Assembly (NCBI GenBank): GCA_019359115.1
Contig: JAHHHW010000136.1
Span: 1-35,254 of the forward strand
Direction: 5' to 3'
Length of the DNA stretch: 35,254 nt
Source of the DNA: Pelatocladus maniniholoensis HA4357-MV3
Lineage (GTDB): Bacteria > Cyanobacteriota > Cyanobacteriia > Cyanobacteriales > Nostocaceae
This document shows positions 8,279 to 15,661 of the stretch, one piece after another (within the stretch, counting starts at the first letter, position 1; the number at the start of each line of letters is the position of its first letter). A program made the position numbers and the translations under genes. The notes beneath the pieces were generated by a model, which saw only the letters and a list, made by a program, of their open reading frames with translations, searched no databases and was not told where the DNA came from.

Positions 8279-8942
8279 TTAGGAATTTTAACGTACTTTA
8301 GCTATGAGCAATCAATTTATTGTAGGGTGCTAATGTGTTTTTGAGGTAAAAACACTCGTTAGCGGAGCTCAAAGACTCGTTGACGAAGTTCAAAATTAGC
8401 CTAGCAAATTGATGATTAAAGCTAGTAAAGATAATATCTTCCTTCTCAAGCTCACAATCTTTCACACAGCATCATTAGGTGAACTGGCTATTTAGAATCG
8501 CTCTGCAATAAGAGTAAGTGCTGGGCGTTCGCTCCTGCTTGAAACTCTAAGTTGAATTAAAGCCTTAATTCAAAAGGAAAAAGGCTATTTTTAAATAAAC
8601 AGTCAATTCTAAGTAATATTTACTACCTTTGTATCAGATTCCCAGAAGCGTCTATTTAAGGCGTAGGGAAGTACAAATCATAAAAATGGCTAAAACCTTG
8701 TACGAGCCAAAAATGCCTGAATTGACTGAATAGCCTAGATTACAAGCCCTGTCAGGCTTAATTAAATTTTCGGTTCAAAAATGAGCAAACGGACAGTAAG
8801 TGATAGGAAGGCGATCATTTAACCTTATCCTCGTTACAAATACATTTGACACAGCAAGCTTCGTGTATATAGCTATTGACAGTATATTTGATTGAATGTC
8901 AAAAGTAATATAAAGGCAAACCATACTCCACAACACTATTTT
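8279..8942. other. Repeat-bearing spacer upstream of the CHAT-TIR gene
   Basis: No gene is visible. It holds a hairpin (GCTAATGTGTTTTT at 8329-8342 with AAAAACACTCGTTAGC at 8348-8363), a 9-bp palindrome (TTGAATTAA at 8552-8560, TTAATTCAA at 8565-8573) and a short stem AAGCC-CTGTCA-GGCTT around 8743-8758 followed by an A/T run. The first hairpin lies 50 bases after the rtcA remnant and could be its old terminator. No clear promoter for the downstream gene was resolved. Confidence 0.4.
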
Positions 8943-10052
8943 ATGAGTAGTAATACTCCCATTAAAAAAATATTGGTTCTGGCAGCAAATCCTCAAAATA
9001 CTCAAAAACTACGTTTAGATGAGGAAGTTCGTGAAATTGCTGAAGGCTTAAGGCGAGCAAAAAAGCGTGATCAGTTTGCCATAGAGTCAAGATGGGCGAT
9101 ACGTCCAGACGATCTTCGTCGATCCATATTGGACTTTGAGCCACAAATTGTCCATTTTTGTGGACATGGTGAAGTTGATGGTGGATTAATACTTGAGGAT
9201 GTCACTGGGCAAACAAAATCAGTCAAGCCAGAAGCACTTGCTGGACTGTTTGAGTTATTTGCAGATCAGGTGGAATGTGTATTGCTTAATGCTTGCTATT
9301 CAGAGAGACAAGCCGATGCAATTGTTCAACATATTAATTATGTAATTGGGATGAAGCAGACAATTGGAGATAAAGCTGCTATTAAATTTGCCGTTGGTTT
9401 TTACGATGCTTTAGGGGCTGGACGAAGCATTGAAGTAGCCCATAGATTTGGAGTTAATGCTATTCATTTAGAAGGTATTGCAGGAGAGTTAACTCCAACA
9501 ATTAAAAAAAAGCCTAATTTAGACAGTACAGTTGTTGATCTAAGTTTTTCAAAGAATTTGCATCCAGTTAAAAACAAAATTATGTCTGTACCACAAAATC
9601 AAGCTATCGAAGTGTTTTTCTCTTATGCACAAGAAGATGAAAAAGCACGAGAGCAATTAGAAAAGCACCTAAGCCTTTTGAAAAGACAAGGAATAATAAG
9701 AGGTTGGCACAATCATAAAATTGAAGCAGGAAAAGAATGGAATCATGAGATAAATACGCACCTAAATACAGCCCAGATAATTTTATTGCTGGTGAGCGCA
9801 AACTTTATAAATTCAGATTATTGTTGGGACGTTGAAGTTCAAAGAGCGATGGAAAAGCATGAAGCCAATGAAGCTCGAGTTATTCCCATAATTATCGACT
9901 ATGTTGATTGGAAAGGCGCACCGTTTAGCAGGCTTCAACCTCTGCCCAAAAGTGGTAAGCCAGTAACAAAGTGGGGAAATCGTAATGAAGCATTTGAAAA
10001 TATTGCTAAAGGTATCCGGTTAGTAGCAGAAGAACTAACTGAAAACCAATAA
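8943..10052 (+). CDS. CHAT protease-TIR fusion protein
   Basis: A 369-residue two-domain protein. Residues 8-180 form a CHAT (caspase-like) domain with the catalytic His in H-F-C-G-H-G (H75) and the catalytic Cys in L-L-N-A-C-Y-S (C118), plus the conserved F-A-V-G-F-Y-D-A-L stretch. Residues 221-365 form a bacterial TIR domain: box 1 VFFSYAQED, the loop GWHNHKIEAGKEW, and NSDYCWDVEV, which carries the putative NADase Glu (E298). CHAT domains act as peptidases and TIR domains as NAD-cleaving or signalling domains in bacterial immunity and cell-death systems. The ATG at 8943 is chosen over a TTG at 8892, since homology starts with IKKILVLAANP. A related TIR protein follows 97 bases downstream, probably in the same transcript. 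A link to defence is inference. Confidence 0.88.
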   Translation: MSSNTPIKKILVLAANPQNTQKLRLDEEVREIAEGLRRAKKRDQFAIESRWAIRPDDLRRSILDFEPQIVHFCGHGEVDGGLILEDVTGQTKSVKPEALAGLFELFADQVECVLLNACYSERQADAIVQHINYVIGMKQTIGDKAAIKFAVGFYDALGAGRSIEVAHRFGVNAIHLEGIAGELTPTIKKKPNLDSTVVDLSFSKNLHPVKNKIMSVPQNQAIEVFFSYAQEDEKAREQLEKHLSLLKRQGIIRGWHNHKIEAGKEWNHEINTHLNTAQIILLLVSANFINSDYCWDVEVQRAMEKHEANEARVIPIIIDYVDWKGAPFSRLQPLPKSGKPVTKWGNRNEAFENIAKGIRLVAEELTENQ

Positions 10053-10149
10053 TATACTGTATTCCTCAGACTGTAATTAAAGTTTAATTCGCTTAAAAAG
10101 CTATTGAAGTTAAATAATACTTTTTTTAAATTAATGGGTGAATAAATTA

Positions 10150-11229
10150 ATGCCATCTACCAAAGTGATCGAAGTTTTGTATTGCTGCTCTGACTCTGAA
10201 AAAGACGAACAAATGCGGCAAAAATTAGATGAACACCTAAGTCCTTTGAAGTCCCAAGTTGGGATTATTAGCTGGCATCAAGGTATGATCAGCCCAGGAA
10301 GAGAATGGGAAAAAGAGATAAATACCCGTTTAGAGACAGCTGATATAATTTTGCTGCTAATTAGTTCAGAGTTTACAGCTTCAGAATATCACTGGAATGT
10401 TGTAGTAAAACAGGCAATGCAACGGCATAAGAACAGAACAGCCCGTGTTATTCCTGTTCTCCTTCGTCGAGTAGATAATTGGAAAATACCATTTGGAAAG
10501 ATTAAAGCCTTACCCAAAGGTGAAAAACCTGTAACTGATTGGAAGCCTCATGATAATGCTTTTGCGAATATTGCAGAAGGAATTCGCGAGGTAGTTGAGG
10601 AACTTACCGATTCTAACTTCCTTGTTAAAAAAACTTATCGACGGATAAGAAAAGAATTTATATCTATTGGCAATATTATTGTCAATTTAGTAAGATTAAC
10701 TTTTTATTTTTTATTGCAGCCTTCAAGACATTGTTGGAGGAATCAGACTAATTTAATAAATTTGTCAAAGCAAATTATTATGGTAGCTCTTGCTATATAT
10801 GTAATAGTTCATGTATCTAAATATGTAATGCCCCAAAAATCCGATGTATTAGAAACTAATTCTTCCAAACCAAATCAAAGTATGAGTTCTAAACAAAATT
10901 TTGCTCATGTTGGTTGGATAAGGATAGGAACAATTAACGATAGTTCACATAATTTTTCTAATAAATCTCGATTTATTGAAACTCCTAATATTAATTCGCG
11001 TTTTATTCCATTAAAAGGAACAGTAGTAACAATTACAAATCTAGTTTCTCTGAAAAAATATAAACCAGAACCATATGACTCTAAGTTACCTCCAGAAGTG
11101 GATAAACTTCAACCAGGAGTTAAAGTAGTAATTCTTGAAGTAGATAGTTTAGTAAAGCCTAAATCTAAATCTCCTCGTATGCAAATCTGGGCACAAATTG
11201 GTAAATGTCATCGAACATGTAATCAGTAA
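10150..11229 (+). CDS. Membrane-anchored degenerate TIR protein with C-terminal SH3-like domain
   Basis: About 359 residues (363 from a GTG at 10138). Residues 5-150 are a TIR domain clearly related to that of the preceding gene: both share EINT.L.TA.IILLL.S, ARVIP, KPVT.W and the A-F-N-I-A-G-I-R end. Two key features are lost: box 1 reads VLYCCSDSEKDE, and the catalytic Glu is Val (SEYHWNVVV against SDYCWDVEV). Hydrophobic stretches at about 170-190 and 208-227 (QIIMVALAIYVIVHV) predict membrane anchoring. The region from about 253 to the end (VGWIRIGTIND, then VWAQIGKC-like WAQIGKC) resembles a bacterial SH3-type domain. It may be a catalytically dead scaffold or regulator for the CHAT-TIR protein; that is inference. 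Confidence 0.82.
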   Translation: MPSTKVIEVLYCCSDSEKDEQMRQKLDEHLSPLKSQVGIISWHQGMISPGREWEKEINTRLETADIILLLISSEFTASEYHWNVVVKQAMQRHKNRTARVIPVLLRRVDNWKIPFGKIKALPKGEKPVTDWKPHDNAFANIAEGIREVVEELTDSNFLVKKTYRRIRKEFISIGNIIVNLVRLTFYFLLQPSRHCWRNQTNLINLSKQIIMVALAIYVIVHVSKYVMPQKSDVLETNSSKPNQSMSSKQNFAHVGWIRIGTINDSSHNFSNKSRFIETPNINSRFIPLKGTVVTITNLVSLKKYKPEPYDSKLPPEVDKLQPGVKVVILEVDSLVKPKSKSPRMQIWAQIGKCHRTCNQ

Positions 11230-11462
11230 TAATATTATTAACTACTATATGTTGATTATAAATTTAGATAAGTAAATCGGCACAAATAAAGCTAACTCGT
11301 TGAGGTCGTCTTTTTGTTCTTATTTAGCGACAAGCCTATTATGAGGACGTTTGAACTTTATTTTAAATTAGTAATTTATTTTAAGATAATAAGAAACAAT
11401 GTTTCAATGTTACAACTAAGTAGCGCAAGGTTACGGTTGAGAAGAATTTTAAATTGCTTATC

Positions 11463-12205
11463 ATGGAACTGGACGAATCTAAATTGTCCGGAGATACCAT
11501 GCCCAAACGCCTGATTACAGGGTTAAATTCTTGGTTTGAGCGAGATAGAATTGTAGGTAACTTAGAGATTTTTCAAGACTTTATTGTCATCTCTCTTTGT
11601 CTTGGTTTATTTTGCGTGATGTTAATCCGATTGGGAGATATGTTTTTCTCTCTTTTACATCCCTTAGATTTACAAAGAAAGGCAGAGGGTCGAGGGCAGA
11701 AGGCAGAAGGTAAGAAGTATCAATTAAAACTTTAGTTGTGGGTATAAAGCCCACTAAGGAAGAAAATGTATTTCGAGATGCGTAGCGCGATGAAATACGG
11801 CATCCTTGTTTCAATCCCACGTTTTTAGACGTGGGTTCCCTTCTGCCTTCTGCCTCCTGCCTTCTGCCTTCATGAAGGCAAGTTACATCTGATATCTTGT
11901 TTATTTTGATTCTGGTAGAGTTGTTTCGATTGTTAATTGATTACCTACAACAACAACGGATATCAGTAATCGCAGCAGTGGAAATTACTATCGTTTCTGC
12001 CTTACGAGAAGTAATTTTACGTGGTGTACTAGAAATTCCTCGTGATCAAATTATAGCAATTTCAGTATTTTTAGTAGTATTAGGTGTAATTCTCATCGCC
12101 ATGCCTTGGATGTCTCACTTGTTTGAAAATATGAAAATTCATGAAATTGAAGCAACAGAAATAAATACAGAATTGCTGACTAAAAATTCTGTAACTTCAG
12201 ATTAA
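11463..12205 (+). pseudogene. psiE: psiE-family membrane protein gene split by an insertion
   Basis: Two fragments together make one PsiE-like (phosphate-starvation-inducible E) protein with about four membrane segments. The 5' part encodes FERDRIVGNLEIFQDFIVI and continues through LFCVMLIRLGDMFFSLLHPL; the 3' part resumes at 11882 with VTSDILFILILVELFRLLID and continues with REVILRGVLEIPRDQII and FLVVLGVILIAMPW. Between them lies an inverted-repeat insertion that adds stops and shifts the frame. Two starts are possible: ATG at 11463, or ATG at 11499 with GGAG six bases upstream. PsiE proteins are linked to phosphate starvation in enterics; their role in cyanobacteria is not known. The uninterrupted halves are well preserved, so the insertion looks recent. 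Confidence 0.85.
11679..11870. mobile_element. 192-bp inverted-repeat element inside psiE
   Basis: The 32-bp ends are inverted repeats with five mismatches, built from AAGGCAG-type heptads (left 11679-11710, right 11839-11870). Inside are three further hairpins: GTGGG-TATAAA-GCCCAC (about 11738-11753), TATTTC ... GAAATA (about 11769-11797) and CCCACGT-TTTTAG-ACGTGGG (11817-11836). There is no gene. It breaks the psiE reading frame between L-D-L-Q and V-T-S-D. The exact boundaries are uncertain; CAAAG at 11673 and CAAG at 11879 might be remains of a target duplication. Best described as a miniature mobile or palindromic repeat. Confidence 0.75.
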
Positions 12206-12242
12206 TTGTAACTGCAAATACAGCAATTTTAATTTTAAGATT

Positions 12243-12289
12243 CTATCTTGATATCTTTAAACATACCTGATTTTTTAATATCAAGATAG
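12243..12289 (+). terminator. 12-bp inverted repeat after psiE, possible terminator
   Basis: CTATCTTGATAT (12243-12254) and ATATCAAGATAG (12278-12289) are perfect inverse complements with a 23-nt AT-rich loop, 38 bases after the psiE stop. A T-run lies in the loop rather than after the stem, so it is not a classical Rho-independent terminator; a repeat or a protein site is also possible. Confidence 0.35.
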
Positions 12290-12383
12290 CTTGAAAAATT
12301 AGGTTATTTTAACATTTTAAATCGCCAGTTCGTTGGCGATATGCTATCCTGACTTTAGGGGAATCAAAATTGATGTGTTGCGA

Positions 12384-12427
12384 TCGCACTTTATTAGAAA
12401 CGATATCGCACTTTATTAGAAACGATA
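12384..12427. repeat. 22-bp exact tandem duplication
   Basis: TCGCACTTTATTAGAAACGATA occurs twice head to tail (12384-12405 and 12406-12427). It includes part of a GCGATCGC site. It lies about 190 bases before nifX. A slippage duplication is the simplest explanation; a paired regulatory site is possible. Confidence 0.8.
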
Positions 12428-12614
12428 AAGATAGCGTTAAACATGTATCGCCTCACCTAGCAAAAAAGACGCTGCAAATAACCAGATAAAATAGGTGATA
12501 ATACCTGATTTATGCAGTCAATATTAAGAGTCAATAGAGATATTTAGCGTAAATTTTAAAATCTTGACTCACTTCATAATTCACAACTCCTAACTTCAGG
12601 AGAGGATCATTAGA

Positions 12615-12995
12615 ATGAAAATAGCCTTCACAACCAGTGATAGAGTTCATGTTAATGCTCACTTTGGATGGGCGCAAGAAGCAGATGTTTATGAAATCTC
12701 AGATACTGGTTATAAGTTTATAGAAACTCTGAAGTTTCCTGGTAGTTCTAATCAAGATAAAAATGCCGATAGCGATGATAAAACAGCATCAAAACTTGAA
12801 GCACTAGCTGACTGTGCGATTGTTTATGTGGCATCAATTGGTGGTATTCCTGCTGCTAAGTTAATTAAAAGAGGTGTCATGCCAGTCAGACCACAATCAG
12901 AGGAAGAAGAGATTGATAGTATTCTAAATAAGCTAGTTAAAACTCTCAAGGGCAATCCTCCACCGTGGTTGCGTAAAGCTCTACAAAAAAGTTAA
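12615..12995 (+). CDS. nifX: NifX-like FeMo-cofactor carrier protein
   Basis: A 126-residue protein of the NifX/NifB-C/NafY family, which binds nitrogenase iron-molybdenum cofactor or its precursors. The family pattern is clear: MKIAFTTSDRVHVNAHFGWA at the N-terminus (strand, loop, H-F-G), the E-T-L-K-F-P segment, an acidic loop, C-A-I-V-Y-V-A-S-I-G-G-I-P-A-A-K-L and the end GNPPPWLRKAL. The ATG has AGGAGAGG about 11 bases upstream. No other nif gene is in the window, so this is either a second nifX copy or a stand-alone paralogue. The next plus-strand gene encodes a molybdate-type Mop domain, a suggestive neighbour. Confidence 0.85.
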   Translation: MKIAFTTSDRVHVNAHFGWAQEADVYEISDTGYKFIETLKFPGSSNQDKNADSDDKTASKLEALADCAIVYVASIGGIPAAKLIKRGVMPVRPQSEEEEIDSILNKLVKTLKGNPPPWLRKALQKS

Positions 12996-13603
12996 TTTTT
13001 GTTACTTTTATTTCCTAAAGATTTGTAGTAAGGCTAAATCACTACTGCAAATACCATTAAAATCAACCATAGGTGATCTAATCGCACATACCACAGCAAA
13101 GGTTTGTCTCTAGATCGCCCATTTTTCTTTAACGCTTCGTGGAAGTCTCTATTCTCAATCCTTGGCGTTCTTAGCACGTCGCCTCAACGGGGAGAACCCC
13201 CGCACGTCATAGCTCGTTGTGATAAGTAAAAATACGTTTGTAGTGAGGATTTTAGTCCTTTTTGATCGCTAAAGCACTCACTACGAAACCCTTAAAGTAT
13301 ATGTTACAAGGTTGTAGTGTTGCTGAATCGAGATATTGTTTGTCGTTTTGTAGACGCTTCACTAAATTCAGCATGACAAACTTGACTTTATACATCAAAA
13401 TATAGCAATGCCTTATTTTTGCCACCATCTTTTACACTAACAGCACAAACAAGTGAGTTGGTGTTTGATTGTGCTACTAATGTAAAGGGAGTCAATCACG
13501 GCAAGCAAATTATCAGTAGCAAATTAGTCAAGGGTGGGAAAATTAAAATAATGTTTTCCTTTTATTAGGAGAACATCCAAAAGATTTTTTATAAAATCAA
13601 CGG
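12996..13603. other. Spacer between nifX and the RHH-Mop gene
   Basis: No gene is visible. It contains a diverged copy of the GTAGTAAGGACTT repeat family (13236-13289, listed separately) and AT-rich sequence. TTTTATTAGGAGAACATCC near 13560 looks like a ribosome-binding site but has no frame behind it. Confidence 0.4.
13236..13289. repeat. Dispersed repeat (GTAGTAAGGACTT family), diverged copy
   Basis: GTTTGTAGTGAGGATTTTAG then TCCTTTTTGATCGCTAAAGC and ACTCACTACGAAAC follow the same order as the copies at 1086-1268 and 32665-32720, with several substitutions. It forms an imperfect palindrome through GTAGTGAG and CTCACTAC. Confidence 0.65.
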
Positions 13604-13651
13604 TTGGTAGGATACTACCAAAATCACCAAAAAATACCAACTGATTTGGTA
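13604..13651 (+). promoter_or_regulatory. Array of TTGGTA half-sites, candidate RHH-Mop operator
   Basis: Directly before the RHH-Mop start codon there is a perfect 7-bp inverted repeat, TTGGTAG-GATA-CTACCAA (13604-13621), and a second inverted pair in the opposite arrangement, TACCAA-CTGAT-TTGGTA (13635-13651). A near half-site, CACCAA, sits between them at 13625-13630. The three same-strand half-sites begin at 13616, 13625 and 13635, roughly one helical turn apart. Ribbon-helix-helix repressors bind such short repeated half-sites in pairs, so autoregulation by the adjacent gene is a natural reading. The array overlaps the expected ribosome-binding region. Confidence 0.6.
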
Positions 13652-13656
13652 AAACT

Positions 13657-14115
13657 ATGCCAAGAAAAGAACAAGGATGGATTACATTTCAAACCTCTGA
13701 GGAAGAGCGAAAAATGCTGGAGGAGTTTTGTCAGCAATCTCAACGCACAAAGACAGAGGTTTTGCGGGAATTTGTACGTAGTCTCAACAAAGAGTCTTCA
13801 GTATCTTCTCCAGTATCTTCAGTTTCCCTAGTCTCATTACCAACTATTCCTAAAGCAGAAGATACTAGCACTCAATTAACAGAAGTTGCTATCCAAAAGA
13901 AACCATTAAAAGTTAGTTCTCGCAATGTTCTTAAAGGAGTTGTCACACAAATCGTGAAGGGGCCAGTCAATAGTGAAGTCACACTAGAGATTGTTCATAA
14001 AGTTCAGCTAACTTCTGTAATTACCAAAGTTTCAAGCGAAGAATTAGAACTGATAGTGGGAGAAGAGGCCTATGCTGTCATTAAATCTACAGATATAGTC
14101 ATTGCCAAGGAATAG
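13657..14115 (+). CDS. Ribbon-helix-helix protein with Mop/TOBE molybdate-binding domain
   Basis: A 152-residue two-domain protein. Residues 1-45 (GWITFQTSEEERKMLEEF, then QRTKTEVLREFVRSL) fit a ribbon-helix-helix DNA-binding fold: a short strand followed by two helices. A Ser/Val/Pro-rich linker runs to about residue 85. Residues 87-151 (SSRNVLKGVVTQIVKGPVNS, then EVTLEI and LTSVITKVSSEEL, ending AYAVIKSTDIVIAKE) are a typical Mop domain, which binds molybdate or tungstate oxyanions, usually as oligomers. Together they suggest a molybdate-responsive transcription regulator, different in build from ModE (winged helix plus Mop). The ATG is six bases past a set of repeated half-sites. NifX upstream supports a molybdenum connection. 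DNA binding and ligand are inferred. Confidence 0.85.
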   Translation: MPRKEQGWITFQTSEEERKMLEEFCQQSQRTKTEVLREFVRSLNKESSVSSPVSSVSLVSLPTIPKAEDTSTQLTEVAIQKKPLKVSSRNVLKGVVTQIVKGPVNSEVTLEIVHKVQLTSVITKVSSEELELIVGEEAYAVIKSTDIVIAKE

Positions 14116-14180
14116 AGTATAAAAGTATAATTAGACACTCTTGTTTTAATTTTTATCTTGGAAAAACCAAATGCTTAAGT

Positions 14181-14243
14181 ATTATTACTTGTAGGATAGG
14201 ATTTATTAGGCGATCGCTCATCCATCTCCAAGTAATAATTTTT
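14181..14243 (+). terminator. 11-bp inverted repeat with T-run after the RHH-Mop gene
   Basis: ATTATTACTTG (14181-14191) and CAAGTAATAAT (14229-14239) are perfect inverse complements, and the second arm runs into TTTTT. The loop is long (37 nt) and contains a GCGATCGC site. It sits 65 bases after the stop codon, so a terminator is plausible but the AT-rich stem is weak. Confidence 0.4.
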
Positions 14244-14682
14244 GTGTATTTTAGCCTGATAACAGAAAATGAAGCCATCAATGGTAAATTTTTAAATCTT
14301 TTATATTTAAATCAATAGACTTAGATTTAACCACCTTTTCGCTGTCAAGTGCTATGTGCATTTGACTGTGCAAGGATGAATTTACCATTTGATTGTGAAT
14401 ATCTTGGATACTCTAGTACAAATATCGGATTTCTGGCATTTGCAAGCGAAAAACTTAAAACATAGAAAAAAATTACTGAATCTTCACAACATAGTTAGTA
14501 CTTTTACATCTTCTTCACCAGAAGCATCGCTCAGGAAAACCAGAATTTAATCTGTCTTTGGAGGTATGTAGGAAGGGTAGGAGAGTGTGAAAGTGGGATT
14601 GTGGGACGGGGAAGGGAGACAAGACAGACAAGGGGGAAATTTCTCCCAATAACTAATGACCAATGACTAATGACCAAAAACT
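14244..14682. other. Spacer before the alpha/beta hydrolase, with STRR repeats at its end
   Basis: No gene is visible. The last 70 bases are repeats: GGAGACAAG/ACAGACAAG units at about 14615-14635, then AATGACT/AATGACC heptads at about 14654-14674, running up to the hydrolase ATG. The 9-nt unit is the same one read in frame in two proteins elsewhere in this window. Confidence 0.5.
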
Positions 14683-15603
14683 ATGTTTATACCATTAGGA
14701 TTTGAACAACGCTCTGTGACTACTTCATTAGGCAGGATGGTTTACTATACTGCTGCGGGTCTACCTTGGCAAGAGAACAAAGTTGCTACCGAAGAATTAG
14801 AGACTCTGGTATTCTTGCACGGATTTGGTGGAGGTTCTTCTGCATATGAGTGGTCAAAAGTTTATCCAGCATTTGCTAGTGAGTATCGCATTTTGGCGCC
14901 AGACTTAATCGGTTGGGGTCGATCTGAGCATCCCGCACGAAATTATACAATAGAAGACTACTTAATGACAATTCGGGAGTTTTTGCAGCAGACTTGCACT
15001 AGTCCAGTAAGAGTGATTGCTTCATCTTTGACAGCAGCGTTTACGATTCGAGTTGCGATCGCTCACCCAGAATTATTTAAGTCTTTAATTGTGACTATAC
15101 CTTCTGGAATTTCTGACTTTGGACAAGATTACTCCCGCACTTTCTTTGCTCAACTCGTCAGTGTTCCTGTGATTGACAGAATTATCTACACGACTGGAGT
15201 AGCAACAGAAAATGGTATTCGTAGCTTTCTCGAACAGCGACAATTTGCTCGTCCTAACCGAATATATGATGAAATTGTCCAAGCTTATTTAGAATCTGCA
15301 AAGCAATCAAATGCTGAATACGGCGCTTTATCTTTCGTACGCGGTGATTTGAGTTTTGATCTCTCACTCTACATTCAACAATTAACTATTCCTACCGCAA
15401 TTATTTGGGGCCAAAAAGCAGAATTTACTAGCCCAGAAATTGGGCGTCGTCTGGCTCAAATGAATCCGCAAGCAATAAAATTTTTCCAAGCGTTGGAAGA
15501 TGTGGGATTGACACCACAATTAGAATTGCCAGCAGTTACAATTGGTTTAATTAGAAAATTCTTACCTCTGTTAACTGAATTATCAACATCCGTAACCTAT
15601 TAA
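14683..15603 (+). CDS. Alpha/beta hydrolase, atypical active site
   Basis: A 306-residue protein with the alpha/beta hydrolase order: oxyanion-hole motif FLHGFGGGSS (H46-G47), LAPDLIGWGRSEHP (71-84), and the nucleophile elbow at VIASSLTAAF with Ser115, where the usual G-x-S-x-G has become A-S-S-L-T. The segment that normally holds the catalytic His (G-H-x-P-x-x-E-x-P) reads GLTPQLELP, with Leu in its place. The usual Asp loop is GQKAEFTSPEIG. A standard hydrolase triad is therefore doubtful; it may be a non-hydrolytic or unusual member. No signal peptide. STRR repeats come right up to the ATG. The next gene (GXWXG/DUF4334) follows 58 bases downstream. Confidence 0.8.
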   Translation: MFIPLGFEQRSVTTSLGRMVYYTAAGLPWQENKVATEELETLVFLHGFGGGSSAYEWSKVYPAFASEYRILAPDLIGWGRSEHPARNYTIEDYLMTIREFLQQTCTSPVRVIASSLTAAFTIRVAIAHPELFKSLIVTIPSGISDFGQDYSRTFFAQLVSVPVIDRIIYTTGVATENGIRSFLEQRQFARPNRIYDEIVQAYLESAKQSNAEYGALSFVRGDLSFDLSLYIQQLTIPTAIIWGQKAEFTSPEIGRRLAQMNPQAIKFFQALEDVGLTPQLELPAVTIGLIRKFLPLLTELSTSVTY

Positions 15604-15661
15604 GCTTCTAAGAAGCTTCCATTTTTTCAATTAGTATTGTGCTTCTACAACGACAATAACA

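Larger units (their letters stand above)
12206..12614. other. Spacer between psiE and nifX
   Basis: No gene is visible. It holds a 12-bp inverted repeat just after psiE and a 22-bp tandem duplication, both listed separately, then AT-rich sequence leading to the strong ribosome-binding site of nifX (AGGAGAGG near 12598). No regular sigma-70-type promoter stands out. Confidence 0.4.

Noticed and set aside
11314-11514. 66-residue plus-strand open frame upstream of psiE
   Set aside because: It overlaps the start of psiE in another frame and has no family signature.
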